32,711 nucleotides of DNA, taken from the NCBI GenBank assembly GCA_946479615.1, contig CAMLGR010000037.1:1-32711 (forward strand), in the 5' to 3' direction. Each line of letters opens with the position of its first letter. The stretch's first letter is position 1. Below the pieces are notes generated by a model, which searched no databases, was not told the origin of the DNA, and worked only from the letters and a program-made list of their open reading frames with translations. Both the position numbers and the translations under genes were made by a program. Source of the stretch: an uncultured Bacteroidota bacterium. GTDB lineage: Bacteria; Bacteroidota; Bacteroidia; Chitinophagales; Chitinophagaceae. Of this stretch, positions 7,079 through 14,889 are shown piece after piece.

Positions 7079-8431
7079 TCAGAAGATGGAGTGCCTGCGG
7101 AGTTCTACCTGTCCCAGTGAAGTGTTGGCTGCATCGAATGCTTCCTGTTTGATCACACCCACATTGCGGGCATAATAACTTTTGGAATAATAATCCAGCG
7201 CAGACGTGGCATCGGTCCATACACCATTGAACAATACATCCAGTTTTTCTTCTACTACGATCGTGTTGGGATAAGTAATACCATTGATGACTATGGAAGC
7301 ATCTTTTTGTGCAATCTTGTAATTCAGGCGGAACGTGATCGCATTACCCGAGACTGTTCCCGAGTAAGCGGCGCTTTGCCAGGAAGTATTCGCTGCTATA
7401 TTATCCTTCAGGAAAATATATTCCACCCATAACGGATCATCCAATCCCCATAAACCACCCATATCCACAAATTCATAATAATCGCCGCCGGCTTTCCTGT
7501 AATAGCCCGATGAATCAAATCCGTTCAGGGTATTATCAGTTGCCGCGAAGATCGTATAGGAGCTGGCGCCGACGGCTTTTGTAAACGTAGTGGCGACACG
7601 AAGCAGGGTATCATTCACATCATCATCGATCTCATAACTCCAGTTGCTGTTGCTGGTCCTGGGAAAATAATCATCCGTGGATGGCGCAGCCGCCACCACG
7701 ACCGGAAAACTGCAACTGGTCGCACCAGCTGTTACGGCGATATTAGTCGTGCCGGCTGTGGAAGGTGTTCCATTGGCAGTAAGCGTAATAGTCTGGGAAC
7801 CGGCCGCCAGGGTGCCTGAACCAGTAAAAGTTAGCCCGTTATTCAGCGTGGTTGTGATGCTATAAGTACCGGGCGTGGTAACAACCACTTTTATAATGAC
7901 TTTATCGGAAGCATCGGCAGGTACATCTTTGGTATAGGTTCCCTGCAAGGTATAATCCATACAGGTGCCTGGTGAACCATCCAATGTATATACTGCCGCC
8001 ACAGGAGGTGTGCCCCCCGCGGGAAGCACCGTTACAGGCACTACGCATTCCGTAGTATCATAAGTAACGGTAAAATCAAATGATCCGTCTGCAACCGGGG
8101 TGCCGGTGCCTGGCAATTTGATGGTATTTAGTCCTGCGGCTGTAAAAGAACCGATCGCACGAAAATAGATCCCGTTGATAGTATCAGTATAAACGGTATA
8201 GGTCCCGGTCTTTGTTACATTCACCTGCACTTCGATATAATTCGCTGCTGCAGCCAGGGCAGTGCCGGCTTTATAATCACCCGTCACTGTCTTGGGCAGA
8301 CATTCACCATTGGCATCATCCTGTAAGGAGCCACCGGATTTTCCATCACCGGATGTAAAACTCACTTCTTTCTGGCAGGCTATAAAAAGAGTAAATACGG
8401 AGATAAGCAGGAATAGCAGGGTCTTTTTCAT
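7079..8431 (-). CDS. Repeat-containing lipoprotein A
   Basis: 450 aa. The N-terminus MKKTLLFLLISVFTLFIAC gives a lipoprotein signal with lipidated Cys19, so it is probably on the outer membrane. Two similar units of about 90 residues follow (roughly 43-140 and 155-250). Each starts at a cysteine (CLPKTVTGDY, CMDYTLQGTY), contains a G-T-Y-x-I/V-x-T-x-x-N-G core and a second cysteine near its end, which suggests a paired-cysteine beta-sandwich. The C-terminal part (about 255-450) is different: NWSYEIDDDVNDTLLR, later KLDVLFNGVW and YYSKSYYARNVGVIKQE. The function is unknown. It is a paralog of the next gene upstream, with which it shares the N-terminal half and the promoter region. Confidence 0.8.
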   Translation of the reverse strand: MKKTLLFLLISVFTLFIACQKEVSFTSGDGKSGGSLQDDANGECLPKTVTGDYKAGTALAAAANYIEVQVNVTKTGTYTVYTDTINGIYFRAIGSFTAAGLNTIKLPGTGTPVADGSFDFTVTYDTTECVVPVTVLPAGGTPPVAAVYTLDGSPGTCMDYTLQGTYTKDVPADASDKVIIKVVVTTPGTYSITTTLNNGLTFTGSGTLAAGSQTITLTANGTPSTAGTTNIAVTAGATSCSFPVVVAAAPSTDDYFPRTSNSNWSYEIDDDVNDTLLRVATTFTKAVGASSYTIFAATDNTLNGFDSSGYYRKAGGDYYEFVDMGGLWGLDDPLWVEYIFLKDNIAANTSWQSAAYSGTVSGNAITFRLNYKIAQKDASIVINGITYPNTIVVEEKLDVLFNGVWTDATSALDYYSKSYYARNVGVIKQEAFDAANTSLGQVELRRHSIF

Positions 8432-8449
8432 GAGCTGTGGTTATAGTTG

Positions 8450-8457
8450 CTAAAATA
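8450..8457 (-). promoter_or_regulatory. Shared -7-like element of lipoprotein A
   Basis: On the minus strand TATTTTAG lies 18 nt before the ATG. The same octamer is found at the same 18-nt distance before the paralog at 8650-10131, with similar sequence in between. It resembles TAnnTTTG with two changes. No clear -33 element is seen. Confidence 0.4.
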
Positions 8458-8482
8458 AGGATTTTACCAGCCCGTTGGTTTT

Positions 8483-8584
8483 CTATGTGTGTATTCCTAT
8501 GTGCCTTATATGCCTATGTGGTAAAAAGCTGCCTGGCGTAATCTCACCACATAGGCACATAGAAACATAGGTTTCACATAGGGG
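8483..8584. repeat. CACATAGG-family inverted repeat, copy A2 (inverted loop)
   Basis: The left arm (8483-8522) and right arm (8546-8584) enclose a 23-nt loop (8523-8545) that is the reverse complement of the loops in A1 and A3 (starts AAAAAGC, ends AATCTC). The two arms match each other less well than in other copies: the left resembles copy A4, the right equals A1. It lies between the two lipoprotein genes, beyond the terminator of the upstream one. Confidence 0.92.
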
Positions 8585-8593
8585 TTTATGTAT

Positions 8594-8625
8594 AAAAAAA
8601 GCTGCCTGTTTTTTACACAGACAGC
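8594..8625 (-). terminator. Terminator of lipoprotein B
   Basis: On the minus strand GCTGTCTG (8618-8625) pairs with CAGGCAGC (8601-8608), with one G-T pair, followed by seven T (8594-8600). It lies 25 nt past the stop codon of the gene at 8650-10131. Confidence 0.85.
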
Positions 8626-8649
8626 CTGATCATATTTTAATTGAATATC

Positions 8650-10131
8650 TTATTGGTAAGTGCCGGTGAAAGTGCCAGCGGAGATCGTTTTGGTAACATT
8701 TGCTTCGTTCTTGACCGTACCGCTGAACGTACCTGTTATCGTTTTGGTAGTGGTATTATGACTGGTTACTTTCAATGTCATAGTAACCCCGGAGATACTG
8801 GGATCGGCATTGTATTCAGCGCTGCCGGAGCCCGTATAATAAAACGCCAGGAAGTTGGTAGTACTGGTCGCTGCACTTGAATATGTTTCATTATTAGTGA
8901 TACCACCTGCAAAATCACCGAGTGTAAAGTCTAAAATCTCCCCGGTGGAAGTGGTTCCTTCGTAAATCAAAGAGGTAAGTGTGCCAACACCCGGTACGGT
9001 GGTTACATCGAGAGATGCATCGGTAAAAGCGCCTTCGTAAGTGGTTGTGCCTTCCTTGAATGACCAATCAGTCGTGGCAGGTCCCGAACCCGGCGCCACT
9101 GTTACGTTGAAGCTGCAAGCGGCTGTGCCACCGGCCAGCGGAACACTCAATGTACCTGCTGCTGTAGGTTTACCACTTCCGGTCAACGTAACAGGTACAG
9201 TTCCGGTAGACGGGAAATTGCCGCTCGCTGAAAAAGTCATTCCGCTTACCGTACCGGTAATGTTATATCCACCGATGGTAGTAACGTTAACCTGTATGTC
9301 TACTGTATTACTTCCATCCAGCGCTACATTTTGTGTATAGACACCATTTGGTACTGCAGATCCGCAATTGATGGTGTATACAGCAGGCCCGGTAACATTG
9401 ATCGGGAAGCTGCAGGAAGAACTGCCAACCGTTACTGTGATATTGGTAACTCCGCTGGCAGAAGGCTGACCATTACCTGCGAGTGTGATCACCTGTGGGC
9501 CTGTATTGAGTACTGCGCCACTACCGGAAAAAATCATCCCGTTATTCGCAGTCGTAGAAATATTATAGGTACCGATGGTTGTTACATTCACGCCGATATC
9601 AACTTTATTTGTCCTATCGAGCGCGACACCTGAAGTATAATTGCCCTGCAGGTTATAGGACATACAGGTAGCAGGCGCACCATCCAGAACCATGGCAGCC
9701 GGTCCGCCTGCTCCTGATGGAAGCGTGGTCACCGCAATGATGCAAACAGATGCATCATAAGTCACTACATAATTATTGATACCGGAGGCAAGCGGGGTGC
9801 CATTGCCTTTTAATTGAATCGTCGTCAGACCGGTAGAGGTGAAAACACCGGTTGCCCTGAAATAAACACCATTGAGTGTATCGGTATAAATTGTATAAGA
9901 ACCGGGGGTGATCACATCAACCTGTACCTCGATATAATTGGTGGCCCCGTTAAGTGCTGTACCTGCTTCGTACGTACCCGCCACTGTTTTAGGTAAACAA
10001 TCGCCTCCTGTATCGCTCTGCAAAGATCCGGCAGAAAGCGCGCCGCCGTTTTCATGGCTGAATTCTTTCTGGCAACTATTAAAAAATGCTATAATAAAGA
10101 GAAGGGAAAGGAATAAAAACTGTTTTTTCAT
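8650..10131 (-). CDS. Repeat-containing lipoprotein B
   Basis: 493 aa. A lipoprotein signal ends at FFNSC with Cys20 as lipidation site. Three tandem units of about 90 residues follow (roughly 45-145, 155-255 and 258-350), each opening at or next to a cysteine (CLPKTVAGTY, CMSYNLQGNY, NCGSAVPNGVY). They share VNVTTIG-Y-NI, an FSGSG/FSASG strand, a G-x-G-x-P-x-A-x-G turn and a late cysteine (SSSCSFP, TAACSFN). The C-terminal 130 residues (from TDWSFKEGTTTYEGAF) form another beta-rich domain ending KNEANVTKTISAGTFTGTY, similar in pattern to DUF6252-like domains. Surface location is inferred; the ligand is unknown. It has one more repeat unit than its paralog downstream. Confidence 0.8.
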   Translation of the reverse strand: MKKQFLFLSLLFIIAFFNSCQKEFSHENGGALSAGSLQSDTGGDCLPKTVAGTYEAGTALNGATNYIEVQVDVITPGSYTIYTDTLNGVYFRATGVFTSTGLTTIQLKGNGTPLASGINNYVVTYDASVCIIAVTTLPSGAGGPAAMVLDGAPATCMSYNLQGNYTSGVALDRTNKVDIGVNVTTIGTYNISTTANNGMIFSGSGAVLNTGPQVITLAGNGQPSASGVTNITVTVGSSSCSFPINVTGPAVYTINCGSAVPNGVYTQNVALDGSNTVDIQVNVTTIGGYNITGTVSGMTFSASGNFPSTGTVPVTLTGSGKPTAAGTLSVPLAGGTAACSFNVTVAPGSGPATTDWSFKEGTTTYEGAFTDASLDVTTVPGVGTLTSLIYEGTTSTGEILDFTLGDFAGGITNNETYSSAATSTTNFLAFYYTGSGSAEYNADPSISGVTMTLKVTSHNTTTKTITGTFSGTVKNEANVTKTISAGTFTGTYQ

Positions 10132-10149
10132 GAAAGGTAATTGTAGCCA

Positions 10150-10157
10150 CTAAAATA
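10150..10157 (-). promoter_or_regulatory. Shared -7-like element of lipoprotein B
   Basis: TATTTTAG on the minus strand, 18 nt before the ATG, the same octamer and spacing as upstream of lipoprotein A. Conservation between the paralogs is the main support. Confidence 0.4.
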
Positions 10158-10240
10158 GCTCTTTTTTGGCTTTCGGGCAGGGAAAGAACCCTGCTGAAAT
10201 ATGGCCCAAAGCTTATATCTTGTCAACGATTTGTTATAAT

Positions 10241-11272
10241 ATGATAAAAACCAGATTCTTCTTATCGGCGCTGTTTATAAGCGGGTTTGTTAATGCACAA
10301 ACCCCCAGGCTGGAAATGCTGGTAACCGCTGGTAAAACCAGTATCAGGGGTCTTAGCGTGGTCACCGATAATATCCTGTGGGTGAGCGGCAGCAATGGTA
10401 CCATCGGGAAAAGCGCCAATGGCGGCAAGAACTGGAAATGGGTGGTGGTAAAAGGCTTTGAAAAAACAGAGTTCAGGGATATTGAAGCCTTTGATGCTAA
10501 CGTCGCTATTATCATGGCAGCAGGTGAACCGGCTTATATTTTAAAAACGATTGATGGCGGCGATAGCTGGAAAGTAGTTTACGAGAACACCACGAAAGGA
10601 ATGTTCCTGGATGCGATGGATTTTGCCACTACCCGGAAAGGGATTGTTATCGGCGATCCTGTCAATGGAAAAATATTTGCGGCACAGACAGAAGACAATG
10701 GGAATACCTGGACAGAAATAAATCCCGGTCAGGATAAGCTCGTTGCTGATAGTGGTGAAGCATTTTTTGCAGCAAGCGGTAGCAATGTAAGGCTGTTTGA
10801 AAATGATAGTTATTTCATGGTCTCGGGTGGTAAACGTTCGCGGTTGTTCACCAATAAATCGGTGATTGATCTGCCGGTGGTGCAGGGAAAAGAAAGTACA
10901 GGCGCCAATTCGATCGATATTTATGATAATGGCATTCCTGATAAACCGGGTTCGCGTATGATCGTTGTAGGAGGTGATTTTGCAGCCGATTCTTTATCTG
11001 CCAATAATTGTTTTTATAGTACCAATGGCGGAAAGACATGGAACCGGCCTAGGATCCCACCGCACGGATACAGGAGTTGCGTAGAGTATTTATCAAAAAG
11101 AGATGTACTGGCCTGCGGACTGACCGGTGTTGATTATTCTGCGGATGGTGGCCATACCTGGAAACTGATCAGTAAAGAAAGTTTTAATGTTTGCCGCATC
11201 GCCCGTATCGGTACCACTATTTACCTGGCAGGTAATAAAGGGAGGATAGCCAGGATATCGATGGATTATTAA
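10241..11272 (+). CDS. Secreted BNR/YCF48-like beta-propeller protein
   Basis: 343 aa. A signal peptide (MIKTRFFLSALFISGFVNA-Q) supports the ATG at 10241 rather than an upstream TTG at 10166 that would add 25 residues in front of it. Five Asp-box motifs (S/T-x-D/N-G-G-x-x-W) are visible: SANGGKNW, TIDGGDSW, TEDNGNTW, STNGGKTW and SADGGHTW. They are regularly spaced as blades of a propeller like the YCF48/HCF136 or BNR families. Members of this group in Bacteroidota are often labelled oxidoreductases without proof. No sialidase catalytic set (Arg triad, FRIP) is seen, so sialidase activity is unlikely. It is divergent from lipoprotein B and convergent with the peroxiredoxin gene. Confidence 0.85.
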   Translation: MIKTRFFLSALFISGFVNAQTPRLEMLVTAGKTSIRGLSVVTDNILWVSGSNGTIGKSANGGKNWKWVVVKGFEKTEFRDIEAFDANVAIIMAAGEPAYILKTIDGGDSWKVVYENTTKGMFLDAMDFATTRKGIVIGDPVNGKIFAAQTEDNGNTWTEINPGQDKLVADSGEAFFAASGSNVRLFENDSYFMVSGGKRSRLFTNKSVIDLPVVQGKESTGANSIDIYDNGIPDKPGSRMIVVGGDFAADSLSANNCFYSTNGGKTWNRPRIPPHGYRSCVEYLSKRDVLACGLTGVDYSADGGHTWKLISKESFNVCRIARIGTTIYLAGNKGRIARISMDY

Positions 11273-11360
11273 TAATTTTTATTCCTGTGCATACATTGAT
11301 TTATACAATGATGAAAGGTTTTATTAAAAAATCCGTCTTATTGAGAATATCAGTGTATGA

Positions 11361-11951
11361 TCATTTAAGGTTATCGAGTATTTCCTGGATAGAAGGTCTT
11401 TTTTTATAGTCGGTATTAAAGAAACGGTAGGTGATAGTGAAATCTTTATTAATGATGTAGGTAGCAGGAACAGGCAGGTAATTACCATTTTTTCCATTGT
11501 TCTCTTCCAGTTTGATGCCTGTATTCCGGTAACGTGCAAGTGTATTTTCGGGCACTTCGTATTCTACTTCATAGGCTTTCATGATCTTTAACCCTTCATC
11601 GTAAAGAATAGAAAATTGTGCGTTTGTTTTTTCGATGGTCTTTGAGATATTTTCAGGCAGTTCAGGGGTAACGGCGACAACGGTAGCGCTTTTTGCCTGG
11701 ATCAGCGATAGTGAATCCTGTAGTTTCTTTAATTGTTTATTGCAATAGGGGCACCATTGTCCGCGGTAAAAAATAAGTACTACATTTCCTTTTTTCAACA
11801 GATCGCTCAACCGTATTTCTTTACCATTTTGATCTTTGGCTTTGAAATTGTAGGCTTTTGAATTGATAAAAAGACCCTCGGGCGCTTCCTGTGAAAAACC
11901 GGCAGCAGCCGTGAACAGTATAATTAAAAACGAGAACAGTAATTTTTTCAT
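11361..11951 (-). CDS. Exported peroxiredoxin-like protein (AhpC/TSA family)
   Basis: 196 aa. A signal peptide (to about residue 20, AAAGFS-Q) is followed by a thioredoxin fold. VVLIFYRGQWCPYCNKQLKK carries Cys67 and Cys70 in a CPYC arrangement within the peroxiredoxin-like context Y-R-G-x-W-C-P-Y-C. The end of the fold contains the cis-proline region LPVPATYIINKDFTITYRFF. This variant resembles the peroxiredoxin-like (DUF899-unrelated) redoxins that reduce peroxides or thiols in the periplasm. The electron donor is unknown. It is a stand-alone gene between convergent and divergent neighbours. Confidence 0.88.
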   Translation of the reverse strand: MKKLLFSFLIILFTAAAGFSQEAPEGLFINSKAYNFKAKDQNGKEIRLSDLLKKGNVVLIFYRGQWCPYCNKQLKKLQDSLSLIQAKSATVVAVTPELPENISKTIEKTNAQFSILYDEGLKIMKAYEVEYEVPENTLARYRNTGIKLEENNGKNGNYLPVPATYIINKDFTITYRFFNTDYKKRPSIQEILDNLK

Positions 11952-12079
11952 GATGGTAATTTACAATGTATAAAATTAAGTTTTCGCGTACTTATACCTA
12001 AGGGTTTTTCAAATATTAACAAATTGGCTTTTTTACTATTTTTACCCACTTATTAACCAGAACCCGGAACAAAACTATT

Positions 12080-12334
12080 ATGAGCAACTCCCACGAAAAA
12101 AAGTTTATAATCAACATGTTCTTCGGGCTGTTATTTACAACGGCCGGTATTTCATCTATTATTTACGCTTGCTTTACCAAAGAAAACGAACATGACTGGA
12201 TCTTCTGGGCCATTGTGCCGGTGATCACTATAAATACAGGTCTCCTGTTTATAGGCAGTTCTATTATCCATAAAGTAAAGGCCGATCTGATCCGTCGTCA
12301 GAAGCAAAAGACAAGGACGGAGAAACCGGACTGA
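12080..12334 (+). CDS. Small membrane protein with two helices
   Basis: 84 aa; no family recognised. Two hydrophobic segments (about residues 10-30, NMFFGLLFTTAGISSIIYAC, and 41-62, WAIVPVITINTGLLFIGSSI) are followed by a basic tail (KVKADLIRRQKQKTR). By the positive-inside rule the tail is cytoplasmic. A hairpin repeat starts 6 nt after the stop. Role unknown. Confidence 0.65.
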   Translation: MSNSHEKKFIINMFFGLLFTTAGISSIIYACFTKENEHDWIFWAIVPVITINTGLLFIGSSIIHKVKADLIRRQKQKTRTEKPD

Positions 12335-12340
12335 TAAATA

Positions 12341-12474
12341 CAGTGGGCAGTGCGCAGTTTGGCAGTTGGCAGTCAATGGTTCGATAGTTGTACTGTCATT
12401 ACTGTATTGAATTAATCGCCTGATTATTGAAAGGCTGCCGGCTGCCCAACTACTGAACTGCAGACTGCCCCCTA
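12341..12474. repeat. Long inverted repeat, CAGTTTGGCAGT family (family D)
   Basis: The left arm (12341-12374) consists of CAGT/GGCAGT words. The right arm (about 12433-12474) is its imperfect reverse complement (about 75-80 percent). The middle is about 60 nt and AT-rich. It begins 6 nt after the stop of the small membrane protein and runs into the last codon of the convergent DUF486 gene (12472). Confidence 0.75.
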
Positions 12475-12810
12475 TCCGAAGCGTTTGGTGAACATGAAAT
12501 AAACAGCTCCCAGTAAAAATGCGAAGCTCACGAGATAGCGCCAGTGAAAGGATTCTTTCATGACTACAATCGCGAAGATGGAGAATACGATCAGTGTCAC
12601 TACTTCCTGGATAATCTTTAATTGAAACAGTCCTATCCCCTCCTGTTTGCCCAGCCTGTTGGCCGGAACAGCCAGGCAATATTCGATCAGGGCGATCAGC
12701 CAGCTTAGTACGATCGCTTTCCACAAAGGCCATCCTTCGTATTTTAAATGATAATACCATGCAAAGGTCATGAAGATGTTCGATGCTGCGAGTAATAAGA
12801 TAGTACGCAT
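12472..12810 (-). CDS. DUF486 (DMT-type) small membrane protein
   Basis: 112 aa with four predicted membrane helices. The start MRTILLLAASNIFMTFAWYYHLK, the middle SWLIALIEYCLAVPANRLG and the GLFQLKIIQEVVTLIVFSIFAI segment are characteristic of DUF486, a half-size relative of drug/metabolite transporters. The end AFLLGAVYFMFTKRF is also typical. Transport substrate unknown. It stands alone; the gap to the cutC operon downstream-upstream boundary holds no clear signal. Confidence 0.88.
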   Translation of the reverse strand: MRTILLLAASNIFMTFAWYYHLKYEGWPLWKAIVLSWLIALIEYCLAVPANRLGKQEGIGLFQLKIIQEVVTLIVFSIFAIVVMKESFHWRYLVSFAFLLGAVYFMFTKRFG

Positions 12811-12940
12811 GATAGAATAAAAATTAATATTTCTATGTTATGGGTTTTGTTAGCAGATTTCCGCCCAGGGTTAAAACCATGGGCGTGGTTAGGCGAGATT
12901 AAAATGATGAGCAAAAATTAAACTACGAATGAAATGACCA

Positions 12941-13678
12941 TCAGGATAATGCCTTCCGGAATGCCCTTACTTCTTCCGGGTCGATATAATTGTTCTGGTA
13001 ACTTTCTGCTGAATTTTCAAAAGCCGGGTGTTTGAATTCCATTTTGCTACCGGTTTTTCCCCGCAATGAAGAATGAAATTCATAGCAACCTGTTTGTTCC
13101 GCCAGTGATCTGATATTTTCTTTTCTGACACCACTGCCCGGCATGATAATGATGCGATGATCCGCTTTCTGATTTAATTCAGCGATCAGCGCTGCTCCTT
13201 CCGGTGCACCTGGTTGCTGACCCGAAGTGAGTATTCTTTCACAACCTATCTCTATTAATTGCTCCATTGCTTCGAACGGGTCTCTGCAACGGTCAAAAGC
13301 CCGGTGAAAGGTAACACCCAGCGGATACGCTGCACCGGCAAGCGCCGCTGTTCTTTTTATATCGATCGTTCCATCCGCCAGTAATAATCCGGTAACCACA
13401 CCTTCGCAGCCTAGTTCTTTACATAGAATCACATCCTGCAACATAATTTCAAACTCGTCTGCGGTATATAAAAAATCGCCGCCTCTTGGACGGATGATCG
13501 GGTACAGCGCCACATCGAATGCCGAACGGCATTGTTTGATCATACCCAATGAAGGTGTTACTCCTCCTTCTGCCAGGTTTGCACAAAGTTCTATCCTGTC
13601 TGCACCACCTTCTACTGCTGCTTTTGTGGTGATAAAATCAGTAGTGGCAATTTCAATAATATAATTAGTGTCTTTCAT
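12941..13678 (-). CDS. cutC: CutC family protein
   Basis: 245 aa, TIM-barrel family named for a proposed role in copper homeostasis, a role that has been questioned. Signature segments are EIATTDFITTKAAVEGGADR, IELCANLAEGGVTPSLG, PIIRPRGGDFLYT, GVTFHRAFDRC, ILTSGQQPGAPEG and IIIMPGSGVRKENI. The ATG at 13678 is preferred; a TTG directly before it (13681) would add one residue. The stop TGA of the upstream glycosylasparaginase shares its last base with this ATG (TGATG), so the two are translationally coupled. That link to a glycoamino-acid hydrolase suggests a role in sugar or glycan metabolism rather than copper. Confidence 0.93.
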   Translation of the reverse strand: MKDTNYIIEIATTDFITTKAAVEGGADRIELCANLAEGGVTPSLGMIKQCRSAFDVALYPIIRPRGGDFLYTADEFEIMLQDVILCKELGCEGVVTGLLLADGTIDIKRTAALAGAAYPLGVTFHRAFDRCRDPFEAMEQLIEIGCERILTSGQQPGAPEGAALIAELNQKADHRIIIMPGSGVRKENIRSLAEQTGCYEFHSSLRGKTGSKMEFKHPAFENSAESYQNNYIDPEEVRAFRKALS

Positions 13679-14700
13679 CAATACCAGCTTTTTGCAGTGA
13701 CCAGTTTTTCTACCGTATTCGTTCTGATCGCATAATTAAATCCCTTTTGAAGTGCAAATGCGCCTGCACGGCCTTGTTTGTCCAGGGCGATAAAAGCGAC
13801 CTGTATATCTTTTGAGCCGGCGCCTTTTATGCGGACAATTCTTTCGATCGCTTTTTTACAGGCAGCTTCGGGTGATAATCCCTGCCGCATTAATTCAATA
13901 ACGGTATGCGATCCTGCTATACGTATCACATCTTCTCCCTGTCCTGTAGCTGTGCAGGCTCCGACGGCATTATCTACAAACAAACCGGCGCCGATGATAG
14001 GTGAATCGCCAAGGCGACCCCGCATTTTAAATCCCATGCCGCTGGTGGTACAACTGCCACTCAGGCTACCGGATGCATCCATGGCAACCATGCCGATGGT
14101 ATCATGATTCCATTCGCCATTAGGTAGTCTTTGTGGTGCAGAAGGTCCGTGGTTGCCTTTGTTTTCGATATTGATCTGTGGTTTGTATTCTGATTTTTGT
14201 AACCATTTATCGTATTCTTCGCGGGCCCTGGGAGAAAGCTTGTCTTCTTCCAGGGGGAATCCTTCCGCAACAGCGAATTGCTGTGCACCAATTCCGACCA
14301 GCATGACATGCGGTGTTTTTTCCATTACTCTCCGTGCTACGGAAACGGGATGTTTGATCCGTTCCAGGAAAGCAACGCTGCCGCAATTGAAAGATTCATC
14401 CATGATACAGGCATCGAGGGTTACAAATCCATCTCGATCGGGATTGGCCGATAATCCAACACAACAGTTATTGGAAGCTTCGGTGACCATTACTCCTTTT
14501 TCCACGGCATCCAGCGCCCTGCCACCTGTTTTCAATACTTCCCAGGCCGCTTTATTGGCATCGATGCCGGCTTCCCAGGTGGAGATCACTATCGGCTGTC
14601 CTTTACGGGCCACCGGCGGTGCAGCCTGTATTTTGGACGAAGCCATACCCGCGAGCGATGTAAATAAGGAAGTCCGGATGAACTTTCTGCGATTGAACAT
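13678..14700 (-). CDS. N4-(beta-N-acetylglucosaminyl)-L-asparaginase (glycosylasparaginase)
   Basis: 340 aa from the ATG at 14700; an in-frame start 28 codons earlier is less likely because the shorter form opens with a Tat-like signal (NRRKFIRTS, then SLFTSLAGMASS, ending IQA). This Ntn-hydrolase is made as one chain and cleaves itself before the nucleophile threonine, here Asp200-Thr201 in NHDTIGMVAMD. Other conserved parts are STWEAG at the start of the mature protein, DGFVTLDACIMD, GSCTTSGMGFKMRGRLGDSP (substrate arginine region) and GACTATGQGEDVIR. It splits GlcNAc-Asn, the last core of N-glycoproteins, into aspartate and a glucosaminylamine. Export fits scavenging. It is coupled to cutC. 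Confidence 0.92.
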   Translation of the reverse strand: MFNRRKFIRTSLFTSLAGMASSKIQAAPPVARKGQPIVISTWEAGIDANKAAWEVLKTGGRALDAVEKGVMVTEASNNCCVGLSANPDRDGFVTLDACIMDESFNCGSVAFLERIKHPVSVARRVMEKTPHVMLVGIGAQQFAVAEGFPLEEDKLSPRAREEYDKWLQKSEYKPQINIENKGNHGPSAPQRLPNGEWNHDTIGMVAMDASGSLSGSCTTSGMGFKMRGRLGDSPIIGAGLFVDNAVGACTATGQGEDVIRIAGSHTVIELMRQGLSPEAACKKAIERIVRIKGAGSKDIQVAFIALDKQGRAGAFALQKGFNYAIRTNTVEKLVTAKSWY

Positions 14701-14880
14701 TGTTTTGAGTTTAACGTATTCGAAATTAAAGGATTCGGCTGCAACTACCGTTTTCAATCCTGACAAAATGCTTGAAAACAACACATATATTATCGTTAAT
14801 ATGACACTAAGCCGGGAGGGCTGTCAAAAAATGGTATACTTGCAGGATGGGAACGCTTTTTGATGTTTAAACACCGAATA

Positions 14881-14885
14881 AGGAG
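14881..14885 (+). promoter_or_regulatory. Shine-Dalgarno site fixing the FMN reductase start
   Basis: AGGAG lies 4 nt before the ATG at 14890 (AAGGAGTAACATG). It rules against an ATG at 14860 or 14863 that lacks such a site. The same AAGGAGTA string precedes the pirin gene. Confidence 0.75.
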
Positions 14886-14889
14886 TAAC

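Noticed and set aside
8641..9996. Several plus-strand open frames of 60-100 codons inside the lipoprotein genes
   Set aside because: They are antisense to proteins with clear lipoprotein signals and repeat structure, show no motifs and have no start signals.
10241..11272. Sialidase activity for the Asp-box propeller protein
   Set aside because: Asp boxes are present but the catalytic arginine triad and FRIP motif are not seen.
12152..12760. A 202-codon minus-strand frame across the small membrane gene, repeat D and the DUF486 gene
   Set aside because: It runs through a hairpin repeat and two genes with clear membrane or family features; its translation lacks any motif and is rich in unlikely residues.
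12862..12885. Hairpin CGCCCA-N12-TGGGCG after cutC as a terminator
   Set aside because: The stem is only 6 bp and no T-run follows on either strand, so it was not listed as a feature.
14701..14784. Longer glycosylasparaginase start at 14784
   Set aside because: The extra 28 residues precede a twin-arginine-like signal and would disrupt it.
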